Shown: one piece after another, positions 48,597 through 58,927 of the stretch
Layout: every line of letters starts with the position of its first letter
Numbering within the stretch: the stretch's first letter is position 1
DNA from: Chelativorans sp. ZYF759
GTDB taxonomy: Bacteria > Pseudomonadota > Alphaproteobacteria > Rhizobiales > Rhizobiaceae
Direction of reading: 5' to 3'
Assembly (NCBI RefSeq): GCF_012911015.1
Contig: NZ_WVVV01000004.1
Location: 206,306-270,305 of the forward strand
DNA: 64,000 bases
Translations under genes and position numbers: made by a program
The notes under the pieces: model-generated
What the model was told of the DNA's origin: nothing
What the model saw: only the letters and a program-made list of their open reading frames with translations
The model's database searches: none

Positions 48597-51002
48597 TCAG
48601 GCGCGCAGTTCACCGCCTGTCTGCTTGCCGACATTCTCGACGATGCGGGCGGCCAGCGCCTCGAAATCCTCGTCCGTCAGCGTTTTGTCGGTGGGCTGGA
48701 TGGAAACCTCGATGGCCACCGACTTCTTGTCAGCGCCAAGGGATGCGCCCTCGAAGACGTCGAAGACGCGCACGCCGGTGATCAGCTTCTTGTCGGCCCC
48801 GGCGGCGGCCTTCACCAAGGTCTGCGCCTCGACCTCGCGGCCGACCACGAAGGCGAAGTCACGCTTGACCGCCTGGAAGGGCGAAATGTCGAGACGGGGC
48901 TTGGTGCGCGTGGCCTTGGCCTTGGGCTCAGGGATCGCGTCGACAAAGACCTCGAAGCCGCAAAGCGGGCCCGACACGTCGAGCGTCTCCAGCGCCCTGG
49001 GGTGAAACTCGCCGAAGGTGGCGAGCACCACCTTGGGGCCTAGCTTGATCGAACCGGAACGGCCCGGGTGATACCAGTCCGGGCCGCCGGCTTCGACCAT
49101 CAGCTTGTCGACCGGAGCGCCGCAGGCTTCCAGCACTGCAATGGCATCGGCCTTGGCGTCGTAGACGCCGACATTGCCCGCATTGCCGGCCCAGTGGCGT
49201 CCCTGGCCTTCCATGCGCGCCGTGCCGCGCCGGACACCGGCGGCCAGCCGACGTTGGCCTTCCGGATGATCGCCCTCATAAGCGCCCGAGACCTCGAACA
49301 GGGCGACATCGGCGAAGCCGCGATCGGCGTTGCGCTGGGCGGCAGCGATGAGGCCCGGCAGGAGCGAGGGCCGCATGTCGGACATGTCGGCGGCGATCGG
49401 ATTGGCGAGCTGGAGCGCCCTGGCACCGCCGCCGAAGAGTTTTGCATGTTCGTGCGGGATGAAGGACCAGGTCACCGCCTCCATCATGCCGCGCACGGCC
49501 AGCGCGCGACGCGCCGCACGCGTGCGGTTCTGCAGCGTGGTGAGCACCTTGCCATTGACCGTGTTGTGGGCCGGCAGCGGCTGCGGCGCGATCTCGTCGA
49601 CACCGTGAATGCGCATGACCTCCTCGACCAGATCGGCCTTGCCCTCGATATCCGGCCGCCAGGAGGGAACAAACACCTCGACCGTGTCGCCCTCGCCCGA
49701 GGGCGTGAAGCCCAGCCGCTGGAGGATCGACAGGCTTTCGGCGCGCGGCACGTCGAGCCCTGTCAGGCGCTCGACCTCTGCCAGCGGGAGGGAGACGGTG
49801 TTCGGCGTGTAGCCCTCATAGCCGACCACTTCGGCCTCCGACGGCTCGCCGCCGCAGAGTTCCACCACCATCCTGGTCGCCAGCTCCAGGCCCGGCACCA
49901 TGAATTCGGGATCGACGCCACGTTCGAAACGGTAGCGCGCATCGGTCACGATGCCGAGTTCGCGGCCGGTCTTGGCAGTGACCATCGGGTTCCAAAGTGC
50001 CGATTCAATCAGCACGTCGGTCGTGTTCTCGTCGCAGCCCGAATGCTCGCCGCCCATGATGCCGGCGATGGATTCCACTCCGTTCTCGTCGGCGATGGCG
50101 CACATTTCCGACGTCAGCTCATATTCGCGTTCGTCGAGGCCCAGCACCTTCTCGCCATTCCTGGCGTGGCGGACGACGAGGTTGCCCTTGACCTTGGCGG
50201 CATCGAAGACGTGCAGCGGCCGGCCGCGGTCGAAGGTGATGTAGTTGGTGATGTCGACCAGCGCGTTGATGGGACGCAGGCCGATGGCGAGCAGCCGCTG
50301 CTGCAGCCATTTGGGCGACGGCCCGTTCTTGACGCCGCGCACGAGACGCAGGGCGAAGCCGGGGCAGAGATCGGGCGCCTCGATGGTCACCTTCACTGGG
50401 CATGGCCCCTGCCCTGACACGGGCGCGACCGCGCCGTCCTTGAGCATACCAAGGCCGGCGGCGGCCAGATCACGTGCGATGCCGTAAACGCCCGTGGCGT
50501 CCGGCCGGTTCGGCGTCAGGCCGATCTCGATCACCGGATCGTCGAGCCCGGCCCATGTCGCAAACGGCGTGCCGACGGGGGCGTCGCCCACGATGTCGAT
50601 AATGCCGTCATGCTCGTCCGACAGCATCAATTCGCGCTCCGAACACATCATGCCGCGGCTTTCCACGCCGCGAATGTTGCCGACAGAGAGCGTGGTGTCG
50701 ATGCCCGGGACATAGGTGCCGGGTGCGGCGAAGGCGCCGACCAGTCCCGCCCGCGCGTTCGGCGCGCCGCAAACGACCTGGACAGGATCGCCCGAGCCCG
50801 TGTCGACCGAAAGCACGCGCAATTTGTCGGCGTCGGGGTGCTTTTCCGCCGTCAGCACGCGCGCGATGACGAAAGGCTTGAGCGCCGCCTTGTCGTCGAC
50901 GGATTCGACCTCGAGCCCGATCATGGTGAGCTTTTCCACGATCTGATCGAGCGAGGCGTCGGTCTCGAGGTGTTCCTTGAGCCAGGAGAGGGTGAATTTC
51001 AT
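48597..51002 (-). CDS. pheT: Phenylalanine-tRNA ligase beta subunit PheT
   Basis: An 801-residue subunit of the heterotetrameric synthetase. It starts [25 protein letters not shown], followed by the EMAP-like tRNA-binding domain ([30 protein letters not shown]), the B3/B4 editing domain, B5, and a C-terminal anticodon-binding FDX domain ([16 protein letters not shown]). Length is normal. Unusually it is not directly after pheS: a 438-base gene separates them, with 7 bases to pheT. Confidence 0.97.
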   Translation of the reverse strand: MKFTLSWLKEHLETDASLDQIVEKLTMIGLEVESVDDKAALKPFVIARVLTAEKHPDADKLRVLSVDTGSGDPVQVVCGAPNARAGLVGAFAAPGTYVPGIDTTLSVGNIRGVESRGMMCSERELMLSDEHDGIIDIVGDAPVGTPFATWAGLDDPVIEIGLTPNRPDATGVYGIARDLAAAGLGMLKDGAVAPVSGQGPCPVKVTIEAPDLCPGFALRLVRGVKNGPSPKWLQQRLLAIGLRPINALVDITNYITFDRGRPLHVFDAAKVKGNLVVRHARNGEKVLGLDEREYELTSEMCAIADENGVESIAGIMGGEHSGCDENTTDVLIESALWNPMVTAKTGRELGIVTDARYRFERGVDPEFMVPGLELATRMVVELCGGEPSEAEVVGYEGYTPNTVSLPLAEVERLTGLDVPRAESLSILQRLGFTPSGEGDTVEVFVPSWRPDIEGKADLVEEVMRIHGVDEIAPQPLPAHNTVNGKVLTTLQNRTRAARRALAVRGMMEAVTWSFIPHEHAKLFGGGARALQLANPIAADMSDMRPSLLPGLIAAAQRNADRGFADVALFEVSGAYEGDHPEGQRRLAAGVRRGTARMEGQGRHWAGNAGNVGVYDAKADAIAVLEACGAPVDKLMVEAGGPDWYHPGRSGSIKLGPKVVLATFGEFHPRALETLDVSGPLCGFEVFVDAIPEPKAKATRTKPRLDISPFQAVKRDFAFVVGREVEAQTLVKAAAGADKKLITGVRVFDVFEGASLGADKKSVAIEVSIQPTDKTLTDEDFEALAARIVENVGKQTGGELRA

Positions 51003-51009
51003 TGTTAGC

Positions 51010-51447
51010 CTACTGGTACTTGAACGGCAGAAGGGTTTTAAGTTCGGGCAAACTAAGTTTGGACGAGGCAAAGCAATCTGCGCGCATTGTCAGCACCATG
51101 TGTGCATACGCATCCGCAGCGCGCGTACCGTCAATCTGCCCAACCTTATCTGCCATCTGCTCGTGGAATGCGCTGACGGCACGGATGACATCATCGGTAC
51201 CGTAGATGAAGATATTGGCATAGGCCTCTTGGTAGATCGCGGGCTCTCTTTGGCCGATCATATTAAATTGCACGGCGGTGACGTAGGTCGCAAATACTTC
51301 TCGCCTTTTTGCCAGTAGCGTTTCGTTTCTGTTGATACGGGCGTTAATCAAATACGCTGGAATTGCCAAAATGGCAGCTATGAGCGCCGCGACCAATGGC
51401 ATCGCCGCCTGAACAACGGATAGCCAGTCGGGCGCTTGGTCCGTCAC
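51010..51447 (-). CDS. Hypothetical membrane-anchored protein inserted between pheS and pheT
   Basis: A 145-residue protein with one membrane helix near the N-terminus (about 14-36) and a helical soluble part ([26 protein letters not shown] on). I do not recognise a family. The start is GTG at 51447, overlapping the pheS stop as GTGA; the stop lies 7 bases before pheT. GC content of 51001-51420 is about 52 percent by hand count, against about 65 percent in pheS nearby, and codon use is looser, pointing to acquired DNA. The tight fit keeps pheST cotranscribed. Function unknown. Confidence 0.8.
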   Translation of the reverse strand: MTDQAPDWLSVVQAAMPLVAALIAAILAIPAYLINARINRNETLLAKRREVFATYVTAVQFNMIGQREPAIYQEAYANIFIYGTDDVIRAVSAFHEQMADKVGQIDGTRAADAYAHMVLTMRADCFASSKLSLPELKTLLPFKYQ

Positions 51448-52529
51448 GCGCTCAACCCCGCAAACAAGGTCGGCATGTCCAGCGGGCGGAAGCCGTAATG
51501 CTGGAGCCAGCGCACGTCGGCGTCGAAGAAGGCGCGCAAATCCGGCATGCCGTATTTCAGCATGGCGATGCGGTCGATGCCCATGCCCCAGGCAAATCCC
51601 TGATAAACGTCCGGATCGAGCCCGGCGAAGCGCAGAACGTTGGGGTGAACCATGCCGCAGCCGAGGATTTCCATCCAGTCATTGCCCTCGCCGAAGCGCA
51701 CCTCGCCGGGCTTCGAACGGTCGCACTGGATGTCGACCTCGAGCGACGGCTCGGTGAAGGGGAAGAAGGACGGCCGGAAGCGCATCTTGACGGACGGCAC
51801 CTCGAAATAGGCCTTGCAGAACTCTTCCAGCACCCAGCGCATGTTGGCGACATTGGCCGTCTTGTCGATGACGAGCCCCTCGACCTGGTGGAACATGGGC
51901 GTGTGGGTGGCGTCGGAATCCTGCCGGTAGGTCTTTCCGGGGATGACGATGCGGATCGGCGGTTCCTGGACCTCCATGGTGCGGATCTGAACCGGCGAGG
52001 TGTGGGTGCGCAGGAGCTTGCGCTCGCCGGTCTCGTCGGGCGGGAAGAAGAAGGTGTCGTGCATCTCGCGCGCCGGATGGCCTTCGGGGAAGTTCAGCGC
52101 GGTGAAATTGTAGTGGTCGGTCTCGATGTCGGGACCTTCGGCGACCGAGAACCCCATGTCGGCGAAGATCGCGGTGATCTCGTCGATCACCTGGCTGATC
52201 GGGTGGATGCGGCCGCGCTCGGCCGGCGACTGGCGCACGGGCAGCGTCACGTCGAGCTTCTCGGCGGCCAGCCGCGCCTCTATGGCCACGTCGCGCAGTG
52301 CCGCCTTGCGGGTCGAAATCGCATCGGTGACGCGGGTCTTCAGCCCATTGATGGCGGGTCCGGCCTGCTGCCGCTCCTCGGGGGACATCGAACCCAGCGT
52401 CTTCAGCCGCTCGGAGATCGAGCCCTTCTTGCCGAGCGCGGAAACGCGGACCGCCTCGATCGCGGCCTCGTCACCGGCTGCCTCGATCTCGGCCATCAGC
52501 GTGGCCTCGAGTGTCTTCAGGTCGCTCAT
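51444..52529 (-). CDS. pheS: Phenylalanine-tRNA ligase alpha subunit PheS
   Basis: A 361-residue catalytic subunit of class II. Motif 2 is in [11 protein letters not shown] and [21 protein letters not shown], and motif 3 is [16 protein letters not shown]. An N-terminal coiled coil (about 1-85) contacts tRNA. The start used is ATG 52529 ([11 protein letters not shown]); GTG 52541 would add four residues. It lies downstream of rplT, separated by an intrinsic terminator. Confidence 0.97.
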   Translation of the reverse strand: MSDLKTLEATLMAEIEAAGDEAAIEAVRVSALGKKGSISERLKTLGSMSPEERQQAGPAINGLKTRVTDAISTRKAALRDVAIEARLAAEKLDVTLPVRQSPAERGRIHPISQVIDEITAIFADMGFSVAEGPDIETDHYNFTALNFPEGHPAREMHDTFFFPPDETGERKLLRTHTSPVQIRTMEVQEPPIRIVIPGKTYRQDSDATHTPMFHQVEGLVIDKTANVANMRWVLEEFCKAYFEVPSVKMRFRPSFFPFTEPSLEVDIQCDRSKPGEVRFGEGNDWMEILGCGMVHPNVLRFAGLDPDVYQGFAWGMGIDRIAMLKYGMPDLRAFFDADVRWLQHYGFRPLDMPTLFAGLSA

Positions 52530-52571
52530 CTGTTCGGTCACCTGTCTCGTGTCCTTTCGGCGAACAAGGAA

Positions 52572-52602
52572 AAACCCGCGCCAGCCCTGCCAGCGCGGGT
52601 TT
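52572..52602 (-). terminator. Intrinsic terminator between rplT and pheS
   Basis: Inverted repeat of 10 bases (52572-52581 and 52593-52602, AAACCCGCGC) with an 11-base loop. On the minus strand the stem is followed by five T. It lies 36 bases after rplT and should end rpmI-rplT transcripts, in full or in part, before pheS. Control of pheST by attenuation here is possible, but I see no Phe-rich leader peptide before the stem. Confidence 0.8.
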
Positions 52603-52638
52603 CCCAATAACAGTTTTCGAATGCTTGGGAAGCGCTGG

Positions 52639-53043
52639 TCAGGCTCTGACAGCGCTCTCAAAAGCGTTCGGGGTCGTGTCCTTCAGGTAGGCGAGCGCGT
52701 CCTTGGCCTTGGCGACCATGGCAGCGAAGGCCTGAGGCTCGTGAATCGCCATATCGGACAGGACCTTGCGGTCGACCTCGATGCCGGCCTTGCCCAGACC
52801 GTCGATCAGGCGGCCATAGGTCAGGCCGTGCTCGCGGGCGGCGGCATTGATGCGCTGGATCCAGAGCGCGCGGAAATTGCGCTTGCGAACCTTGCGGTCG
52901 CGATAAGCGTATTGCAGCGACTTCTCGACCGCCTGCTTGGCGATGCGGATGGTGTTCTTGCGGCGGCCGTAGAAACCCTTGGCCTGAGCGAGAACCTTCT
53001 TGTGCTTGGCGTGGGAGGTAACGCCTCTCTTTACGCGTGCCAT
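52639..53043 (-). CDS. rplT: 50S ribosomal protein L20
   Basis: A 134-residue basic protein that starts [30 protein letters not shown], the standard L20 beginning, with [20 protein letters not shown] in the middle. It binds 23S rRNA early in assembly. It follows rpmI by 29 bases. The length is a little above the E. coli 118 residues, with an Ala/Lys-rich C-terminal tail typical of alphaproteobacteria. Confidence 0.98.
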   Translation of the reverse strand: MARVKRGVTSHAKHKKVLAQAKGFYGRRKNTIRIAKQAVEKSLQYAYRDRKVRKRNFRALWIQRINAAAREHGLTYGRLIDGLGKAGIEVDRKVLSDMAIHEPQAFAAMVAKAKDALAYLKDTTPNAFESAVRA

Positions 53044-53072
53044 GTCATGATCTCCTTAAATTCGTCTCAGGC

Positions 53073-53282
53073 TCAAAGTCCGCCGCCGTTCGGCAGATAG
53101 TTCTTTACGACCTTCTTGCCGTCGGGCTCGGCCAGAACCATCATGCCGCGCGCGTCGCGGATGAACTTGTTGGAACGCTTGATCATGCCATGGCGCTTGC
53201 CGGCAGCGGCCGCCTTGACCTTGCCGGTGCCTGTGATCTTGAACCGCTTCTTGGCGGCAGACTTGGTCTTCATCTTGGGCAT
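53073..53282 (-). CDS. rpmI: 50S ribosomal protein L35
   Basis: A 69-residue basic protein: [37 protein letters not shown], the standard L35 sequence. The start at 53282 is fixed by the family N-terminus. It is first in rpmI-rplT. infC, the usual upstream neighbour in many bacteria, is absent here; an untranslated leader and promoter lie upstream instead. Confidence 0.97.
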   Translation of the reverse strand: MPKMKTKSAAKKRFKITGTGKVKAAAAGKRHGMIKRSNKFIRDARGMMVLAEPDGKKVVKNYLPNGGGL

Positions 53283-53457
53283 TTTGCTACTCCGTTCTTC
53301 TCGTGCCCACGCCATGTCCGCCTGGCGGACGGCTCGGCGGGCTGCCGTCTTCACGGCTGCGGACAAAAGACCGCTCCACGCCTTGCGCTATGAGTGTGAG
53401 CTTTTCAGCATTAGGAACCGCCACGGCATGCCCTGCCGGACGGCTCGACAGGCGCGG

Positions 53458-53486
53458 CTTATAGCGGCAAGGCGTGCAAAGTGCAA
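53458..53486 (-). promoter_or_regulatory. Strong promoter for rpmI-rplT
   Basis: On the minus strand TTGCAC (53481-53486) and TATAAG (53458-53463) are separated by 17 bases, close to the sigma-70 consensus. The leader to the rpmI start would be about 170 bases, long enough for L20-type autoregulation. The leader holds a GTCCGCC/GGCGGAC dyad at 53316-53330 but no clear frame. Confidence 0.6.
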
Positions 53487-53555
53487 CAGGCCGACGCAAC
53501 CTGACTGTCGCCGTCTTCGCGCATCCGCCACGCCCTTCGCAGTCCGACGAATACC

Positions 53556-54317
53556 TCAGCCCAGAGCGTCTTCGGCTCGGTATCGGGCGATCCAATCGGC
53601 ATTCGTGTCGTCCGCCAGCTTGCGCAGTGCGGGGGCCATGCCGGCGGCGGCAGCGGAATCGGCGCCCAGCGCCTCCAGAACCCGGCGGATTTCACGGGCA
53701 GGATCGGCCGACAGTTCCTCATAGGTGATCCTCAGCGGCTCGATATCCTGTTCGCCGAACCATGCCTCCCAGGCCCGGTCTTGGCCGATCATCTCCGCGA
53801 CCGTGGCCCGGATCGCATCGCGGTCGTAGCCGGGCTCGCGGCGCGGCTCGATCCTCTCGATTTCCGTGCCATCCGGTGCGGCGTGCCACAGCCCGGTCTC
53901 CTGCGCCCGAAGATAGGAGACCGCCTGCTCCACCTTCTCGACCCGCGAGAGGTGAATATAGAGCGTGGTGCCGAAGGCAGCGTCGATCCGCTCACGCGCG
54001 CCTTTTTCGGCAGGATGGATGACGGCGAGCTTTTCTAGGAAGAAACCGAAGCTGTGGCTCTGCATGCGCAGCCCGAACAGGCCGGTTCCCGCCCGGCCCT
54101 CTCGAATGGCGGCGTCGACTGCAGCCGCAATGAGTTCGGCCTCCCCGGCAGGTCGTTTGGGCTTGATGTCGAGATCCTCAAGCCAGCCCTCCAGCGAGGT
54201 CCCGAAGAAATAGGATTCCGGCTTGCCGGCCACCCCGGTGGCGGCCAGCATCCTGCATAACAGCGTGCTCCCGCTGCGTGGCGCCGTGCAGATCATGTAG
54301 GCGTCCAAGGGCTTCAT
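53556..54317 (-). CDS. Stf0-like sulfotransferase
   Basis: A 253-residue protein with the PAPS phosphate-binding loop CTAPRSGSTLLCRML near residues 10-24, followed by GVAGKPESYFFG and a C-terminal ITYEELSADPAREIRRVLEALG. This is the Stf0 pattern (trehalose 2-sulfotransferase type). It would sulfate a carbohydrate with PAPS as donor. The acceptor is unknown. It is a single gene in front of the tdh end. Confidence 0.9.
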   Translation of the reverse strand: MKPLDAYMICTAPRSGSTLLCRMLAATGVAGKPESYFFGTSLEGWLEDLDIKPKRPAGEAELIAAAVDAAIREGRAGTGLFGLRMQSHSFGFFLEKLAVIHPAEKGARERIDAAFGTTLYIHLSRVEKVEQAVSYLRAQETGLWHAAPDGTEIERIEPRREPGYDRDAIRATVAEMIGQDRAWEAWFGEQDIEPLRITYEELSADPAREIRRVLEALGADSAAAAGMAPALRKLADDTNADWIARYRAEDALG

Positions 54318-54383
54318 GATCGCACCGGTTATCGGCGAATGATGAATGTCATGCGACGACCACGCGCCATGTGTGGACGCCTC

Positions 54384-55418
54384 CTACCACTCCAGCACAA
54401 CCTTGCCCGACTCGCCGCTCTTCATGGCGGCGAAGCCTTCCGCGTAGTCATCAATACCGAGCCGGTGGGTGATGATGCCCGACACGTCGAGCGGCCCCTG
54501 CACCAGGGCGATCATCTTGTACCAGGTCTCGAACATCTCCCGCCCGTAGATGCCCTTGAGCGTCAGCATCTTGAAGATGACCTTGTTCCAGTCGATCTCG
54601 AAGGCAGTCGAAGCGATGCCGAGAATGGCGATCTTGCCGCCGTTGTTCATGACGTCGATCATGTCGCGGAAGGCGACCGCCGAACCCGACATCTCCAGCC
54701 CGACATCGAAGCCTTCCGTCATGCCTTCCTCGCGCATGACGTCGCGCAGGTTTTCGCGCGCAGCATCGACGACGTGGTGGACGCCGAGCCGGCGGGCCAG
54801 ATCCAGCCGGTAGGGATTGATGTCGGTGATCACCACCTTGCGCGCGCCGACGGCCTGGGCGACCAGCGCGCCCATGATGCCGATCGGCCCGGCCCCGGTC
54901 ACGAGCACGTCCTCGCCGACCAGGTCGAAGGACAGCGCGGTGTGAACGGCGTTGCCGAGCGGATCGAAGATCGCGGCGATCTCGTCGGGCACGTCGTCTG
55001 GGATGGCGACCACATTATGCGCCGGCAGGGCGACATATTCGGCAAAGGAACCCGGGCGCTGCACGCCGACGCCGAGCGTATTGCGGCACAGATGCCCCCT
55101 GCCCGCGCGGCAGTTGCGGCACTGACCGCAGACGATGTGGCCCTCGCCGGCGACACGTTGGCCAACGCGGTAGCCGGTAACGGAAGAGCCGAGCTTGGCC
55201 ACCTCTCCGACGAATTCATGCCCCACCACCATCGGTACGGGCACGGTCCTGGCCGCCCACTGGTCCCAGTTGAAGATGTGGATGTCGGTGCCGCAAATGG
55301 CCGAGCGCCGCACCTTGATCAGCACCTCGTTCGGGCCGATCTCGGGAACCGGCACATCTTCCATCCAGATGCCGGGTTCGGCACGGGCTTTGACAAGGGC
55401 GCGCATAGTCTTGCTCAT
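54384..55418 (-). CDS. tdh: L-threonine 3-dehydrogenase Tdh
   Basis: A 344-residue zinc alcohol-dehydrogenase-family enzyme that oxidises threonine to 2-amino-3-ketobutyrate with NAD. Visible are the catalytic zinc site ([18 protein letters not shown]), the structural zinc cysteines [15 protein letters not shown], the Rossmann loop [12 protein letters not shown] and the Tdh mark [13 protein letters not shown]. The start is set at [10 protein letters not shown]. It is downstream of kbl, which acts on its product. Confidence 0.96.
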   Translation of the reverse strand: MSKTMRALVKARAEPGIWMEDVPVPEIGPNEVLIKVRRSAICGTDIHIFNWDQWAARTVPVPMVVGHEFVGEVAKLGSSVTGYRVGQRVAGEGHIVCGQCRNCRAGRGHLCRNTLGVGVQRPGSFAEYVALPAHNVVAIPDDVPDEIAAIFDPLGNAVHTALSFDLVGEDVLVTGAGPIGIMGALVAQAVGARKVVITDINPYRLDLARRLGVHHVVDAARENLRDVMREEGMTEGFDVGLEMSGSAVAFRDMIDVMNNGGKIAILGIASTAFEIDWNKVIFKMLTLKGIYGREMFETWYKMIALVQGPLDVSGIITHRLGIDDYAEGFAAMKSGESGKVVLEW

Positions 55419-55456
55419 GAGGTGATTCCGCAGAAGGCGCAGGGCTGCTTGAAGCA

Positions 55457-55509
55457 CCCCCTCTCCGTCACGCTTCGCGTGCCACCTCTCCCCCTGCCCG
55501 GGGGAGAGG
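55457..55509. repeat. Dispersed palindromic element between kbl and tdh
   Basis: Two adjacent hairpins in the 133-base gap: CACGC-TTC-GCGTG at 55469-55481, and a perfect 10-base stem CCTCTCCCCC/GGGGGAGAGG with a 5-base loop at 55485-55509. The CCCCTCTCC...hairpin...CCTCTCCCC layout resembles short repeats that I recall scattered between genes in Mesorhizobium and relatives. Only one copy is in the window, so its repeated nature is inferred. Confidence 0.55.
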
Positions 55510-55551
55510 ATGGGAGCCAGGCTCGCGGCCGATGTATCGTGCCCACACGCA

Positions 55552-56739
55552 TCACGAGATCACACCCAATTCCCGCCCCACTTGCCCAAACGCCGTGACC
55601 GCGCGATCGATGTCCTCGAAACTGTGCGCCGCCGACATCTGCGTCCTGATGCGCGCCTTGCCCTTGGGCACCACGGGGAAGGAGAAGCCGATCACATAGA
55701 TGCCGTGGTCGAGCAGTCGCTCCGCCATCTGGCCCGCCAGCGCCGCATCGCCGACCATGACCGGGATGATGGGATGGCCGGCGCCGCCGAGCGAGAAGCC
55801 GAGGCGGCCCATCCCGTCGCGAAAGCGCTCGGCATTGGCATAGAGCTGCCGGCGAAGGTCTCCACCCTCCTCGACCATGTCGAAGACCTTGAGCGAGGTC
55901 GCGGCGATGACGGGCGCCAGCGTGTTCGAGAACAGATAGGGCCGCGAGCGTTGCCGAAGCCATTCGACGATCTCGCGCCTGGCCGAAGTGTAGCCGCCCG
56001 AAGCGCCGCCGAGCGCCTTGCCGAGCGTGCCGGTCATGATGTCGATACGGCCTTCGACGCCGCAATGCTCCGGCGTGCCCCGCCCGTTCTCGCCAACGAA
56101 GCCGACCGCATGGCTGTCGTCGACCATGACCATCGCACCGAACTCCTCCGCGAGATCGCAGATGCCTTTCAGATTGGCGACGATGCCATCCATGGAAAAC
56201 ACGCCGTCGGTGGCGATCAGCTTGAAGCGCGCGTCGCGGGCCTCCTCGAGCCTCGCGCGCAGATCGGCCATATCGTTGTTGGCGTAGCGGTAACGCCTTG
56301 CCTTGCAGAGCCGCACCCCGTCGATGATCGAGGCATGGTTGAGCGCATCCGAGATGATGGCATCCTCCTCACCGAGAAGGGTCTCGAAAAGCCCCGTATT
56401 GGCATCGAAGCAGGACGAATAGAGGATCGTGTCCTCGAAGCCGAGAAAACGGGAAATGCGTGCCTCGAGCTGCTTGTGTTCTTCCTGGGTGCCGCAGATG
56501 AAGCGGACCGAGGCCATGCCGTAGCCGTAGCGGTCGAGCGCGGCCTTGGCTGTCTCGCGAAGTTCCGCGTTGTCGGCGAGGCCCAGATAATTGTTGGCGC
56601 AGAAATTCAGCACCCGCCTGCCATCGGCCTCGATCTCGGCTGACTGCATGGTCGTGATGACCCGTTCGCTCTTGAAGAGCCCCGAAGCCTTCAGACCGTC
56701 CAGTTCGGTTGCGAGATGGTTCAAAAAATCGGCGGCCAT
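55552..56739 (-). CDS. kbl: Glycine C-acetyltransferase Kbl (2-amino-3-ketobutyrate CoA ligase)
   Basis: A 395-residue PLP enzyme of the alpha-oxoamine synthase family; it cleaves 2-amino-3-ketobutyrate with CoA to glycine and acetyl-CoA. Marks are [39 protein letters not shown] and [15 protein letters not shown] with the PLP lysine. The start follows GGAAGAG. It is first in a kbl-tdh pair. Confidence 0.96.
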   Translation of the reverse strand: MAADFLNHLATELDGLKASGLFKSERVITTMQSAEIEADGRRVLNFCANNYLGLADNAELRETAKAALDRYGYGMASVRFICGTQEEHKQLEARISRFLGFEDTILYSSCFDANTGLFETLLGEEDAIISDALNHASIIDGVRLCKARRYRYANNDMADLRARLEEARDARFKLIATDGVFSMDGIVANLKGICDLAEEFGAMVMVDDSHAVGFVGENGRGTPEHCGVEGRIDIMTGTLGKALGGASGGYTSARREIVEWLRQRSRPYLFSNTLAPVIAATSLKVFDMVEEGGDLRRQLYANAERFRDGMGRLGFSLGGAGHPIIPVMVGDAALAGQMAERLLDHGIYVIGFSFPVVPKGKARIRTQMSAAHSFEDIDRAVTAFGQVGRELGVIS

Positions 56740-56894
56740 TGCAAACTCTTCCGGCAATCGTCTCGTAGAAGGAGGTGATGTCTAACACCGCGCCGATGGC
56801 GCGCATAGCCAAAGCCGGCGGACAGGCTCAAGACGAGTTGATTGCCGGTTTGGCGCGCAGTCATGCTAGATTTGCACGAGATGAGGAGAATACG

Positions 56895-57404
56895 ATGAAC
56901 CGACGTCATGCATTCTCGGCCGGGGCCGCCGCGCTGGCGGCGCTGTTCGGCGGCGCCGCGCTTTGGCGAACGACGAGCCCCGCCAAGGCCGCGCCCGAGG
57001 GCGATTTCGAGATCGTCCTTTCCGAAGCGGAATGGCGAGAGCGCCTAACGCCAGAGCAATATGCAATCCTGCGCGACCACGGCACCGAACGCGCCTTCTC
57101 GAGCCCGCTCGACAAGGAGACGCGACCCGGCATGTATCACTGCGCCGGCTGCGACCAGGCCGTCTACTCCTCCGAGAAGAAATACGATTCCGGCACGGGA
57201 TGGCCGAGCTTCTGGGATGGAGAACCAGGCGCCATCGGCACGATGGAGGATTCCTCCTTCTTCATGGTGCGCACGGAGTGCCACTGCAGCCGTTGCGGCG
57301 GCCATCTGGGCCACATATTCGATGACGGGCCAGCGCCGACCGGCAAGCGCCACTGCATCAACGGCCTGGCCATGACGTTTGTCCCGACGAACGCGCCCGC
57401 CTGA
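56895..57404 (+). CDS. msrB: Exported methionine-R-sulfoxide reductase MsrB
   Basis: A 169-residue MsrB with an N-terminal export signal (MNRRHAFSAGAAALAALFGG, RR near the start, possibly Tat). Zinc cysteines are Cys83/Cys86 and Cys131/Cys134, and the catalytic Cys154 is in KRHCINGLAM. Other marks are YDSGTGWPSFW and GGHLGHIFDDGP. It repairs oxidised methionine in periplasmic proteins. The start has GAGGAG eight bases upstream. Confidence 0.92.
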   Translation: MNRRHAFSAGAAALAALFGGAALWRTTSPAKAAPEGDFEIVLSEAEWRERLTPEQYAILRDHGTERAFSSPLDKETRPGMYHCAGCDQAVYSSEKKYDSGTGWPSFWDGEPGAIGTMEDSSFFMVRTECHCSRCGGHLGHIFDDGPAPTGKRHCINGLAMTFVPTNAPA

Positions 57405-57496
57405 CCCACTGATTATCCCGACCGGGTAAAGGCTGCGCCAAGCGGAAAGGCGCAGGTGGTCCTGTCGCGATCGAGCGTGCGGCCTATTGCAGGCCC

Positions 57497-58927
57497 ATGA
57501 CCATGTCACCGACGACAATCGGCGCGGGCGGCGAGGCCTGGCGGCGCGAAATACGGGCCATGGCCGTGCTGGCATGGCCCATCGTGCTGACCAACCTCGC
57601 CCAGAACGCCATGCAGACCACCGACGTCCTGATGATGGGTTGGCTGGGGCCGGAGGCGTTGGCGGCCGGCACGCTGGGATTCAACATCTACTTCACCCCG
57701 ATGATCTTCGGGATGGGTCTGCTCCTGGCCGTCGCACCCATGGTCGCCTTCGAGATCGGGCGCCGGGCCCATTCGGTACGCGACGTTCGCCGCACCGTGC
57801 GCCAGGGTTTCTGGGTCGCACTGATGGTTGCCCTGCCGCTTTGGGTACTCATGTGGAACGGCGAGGCGATCCTCGTCTCAATGGGGCAAGACCCGCAATT
57901 GTCGGCGGCAGCGGGCGGCTATCTGCGCGCCATGCAGTGGGCACTTCTGCCCTTCTATTTCTTCGTGGTGCTGCGTTCCTTCGTCTCCGCGCTGGAGCGG
58001 CCGGGCTGGGCACTCGCGATCATGCTTGTGGCCGTCAGTTTCAACGGCTTCGCCAACTGGGTACTGATGTTCGGGAATCTGGGCTTCCCCGCACTTGGCA
58101 TCGTGGGGACCGGGGTCGCGACCACCCTGTCGGCGACACTGATGTGCGGCGGCCTGATACTCGTCGTGCTCCTGCACAGGAAGTTCCGGCGCTATCAGGT
58201 ATTCGGCCGATTCTGGCGGCCGGACTGGCCGCGATTCCGCGAGATGCTGCGCATCGGTCTGCCGATTTCGGGCATCCTGACCTTCGAGGTCGGCCTTTTC
58301 GGCGCATCGGCGCTGTTGATGGGCCTCATCGGTGGGGCTTCGCTCGCAGCCCATGCGATTGCGATCCAGCTCGCCTCGCTCGCCTTCATGGTGCCCATGG
58401 GCATCGCCCAGGCGGCGACGGTGCGCGTCGGGCGGGCCTATGGCGCCGGCTCCCGTCAGGGCATCACCCTGTCTGGATGGGCGGCCTTCGGGCTGGGCAT
58501 CGCCTTCATGACCGTCGCCGCCACCGTGATGGTGACGCTGCCGCATCTACTCATTTCCGCGTTCCTCGAACTCGACGATCCGGCCAATGCCGAGGTCATC
58601 AGCCTGGCCGTGATCTTCCTGGCCATCGCCGCGCTGTTCCAGATCGTCGATGGTGCACAGGCGGTCGCGGGCGGCATGCTGCGCGGCCTGCACGATACCA
58701 AGGTCCCTATGTTCTATGCTGCCATCGGCTACTGGGGCATCGGCATGCCGAGCGGTATCCTGCTTGCCTTCTGGGCGGGATTCGGCGGGGCCGGCATCTG
58801 GCTCGGCCTCTGCATCGGGCTTGCGGCGGTTGCCGTGATGCTGGTCGTGCGGTGGCTACGCCGTGATCGCCTGCTGAGGGGGCGGATTGCCGATCAACCC
58901 CAGTCGTTGAGCACGTCTTCGATGTAG
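57497..58927 (+). CDS. MATE family efflux transporter (NorM-like)
   Basis: A 476-residue protein with twelve predicted helices in two MATE repeats (LAWPIVLTNLAQNAMQTTDVLMMGWLG in the first, IGLPISGILTFEVGLFGASALLMG in the second). It exports cationic compounds or drugs in exchange for Na+ or H+. ATG 57497 or the ATG two codons later could be the start. Its 3' end overlaps the convergent AI-2E-like gene by 34 bases. Confidence 0.93.
   Translation: MTMSPTTIGAGGEAWRREIRAMAVLAWPIVLTNLAQNAMQTTDVLMMGWLGPEALAAGTLGFNIYFTPMIFGMGLLLAVAPMVAFEIGRRAHSVRDVRRTVRQGFWVALMVALPLWVLMWNGEAILVSMGQDPQLSAAAGGYLRAMQWALLPFYFFVVLRSFVSALERPGWALAIMLVAVSFNGFANWVLMFGNLGFPALGIVGTGVATTLSATLMCGGLILVVLLHRKFRRYQVFGRFWRPDWPRFREMLRIGLPISGILTFEVGLFGASALLMGLIGGASLAAHAIAIQLASLAFMVPMGIAQAATVRVGRAYGAGSRQGITLSGWAAFGLGIAFMTVAATVMVTLPHLLISAFLELDDPANAEVISLAVIFLAIAALFQIVDGAQAVAGGMLRGLHDTKVPMFYAAIGYWGIGMPSGILLAFWAGFGGAGIWLGLCIGLAAVAVMLVVRWLRRDRLLRGRIADQPQSLSTSSM

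Noticed and set aside
51010-51447. Insertion sequence or transposon inside pheST
   Set aside because: No terminal inverted repeats, target duplication or transposase are visible around the extra gene; it is a single gene fitted without gaps.
52530-52638. Phe-codon leader peptide and attenuator for pheST
   Set aside because: The only Phe-Phe pair in the region comes from reading the T-run of the terminator itself. No start codon with ribosome-binding site and Phe-rich peptide precedes the stem.
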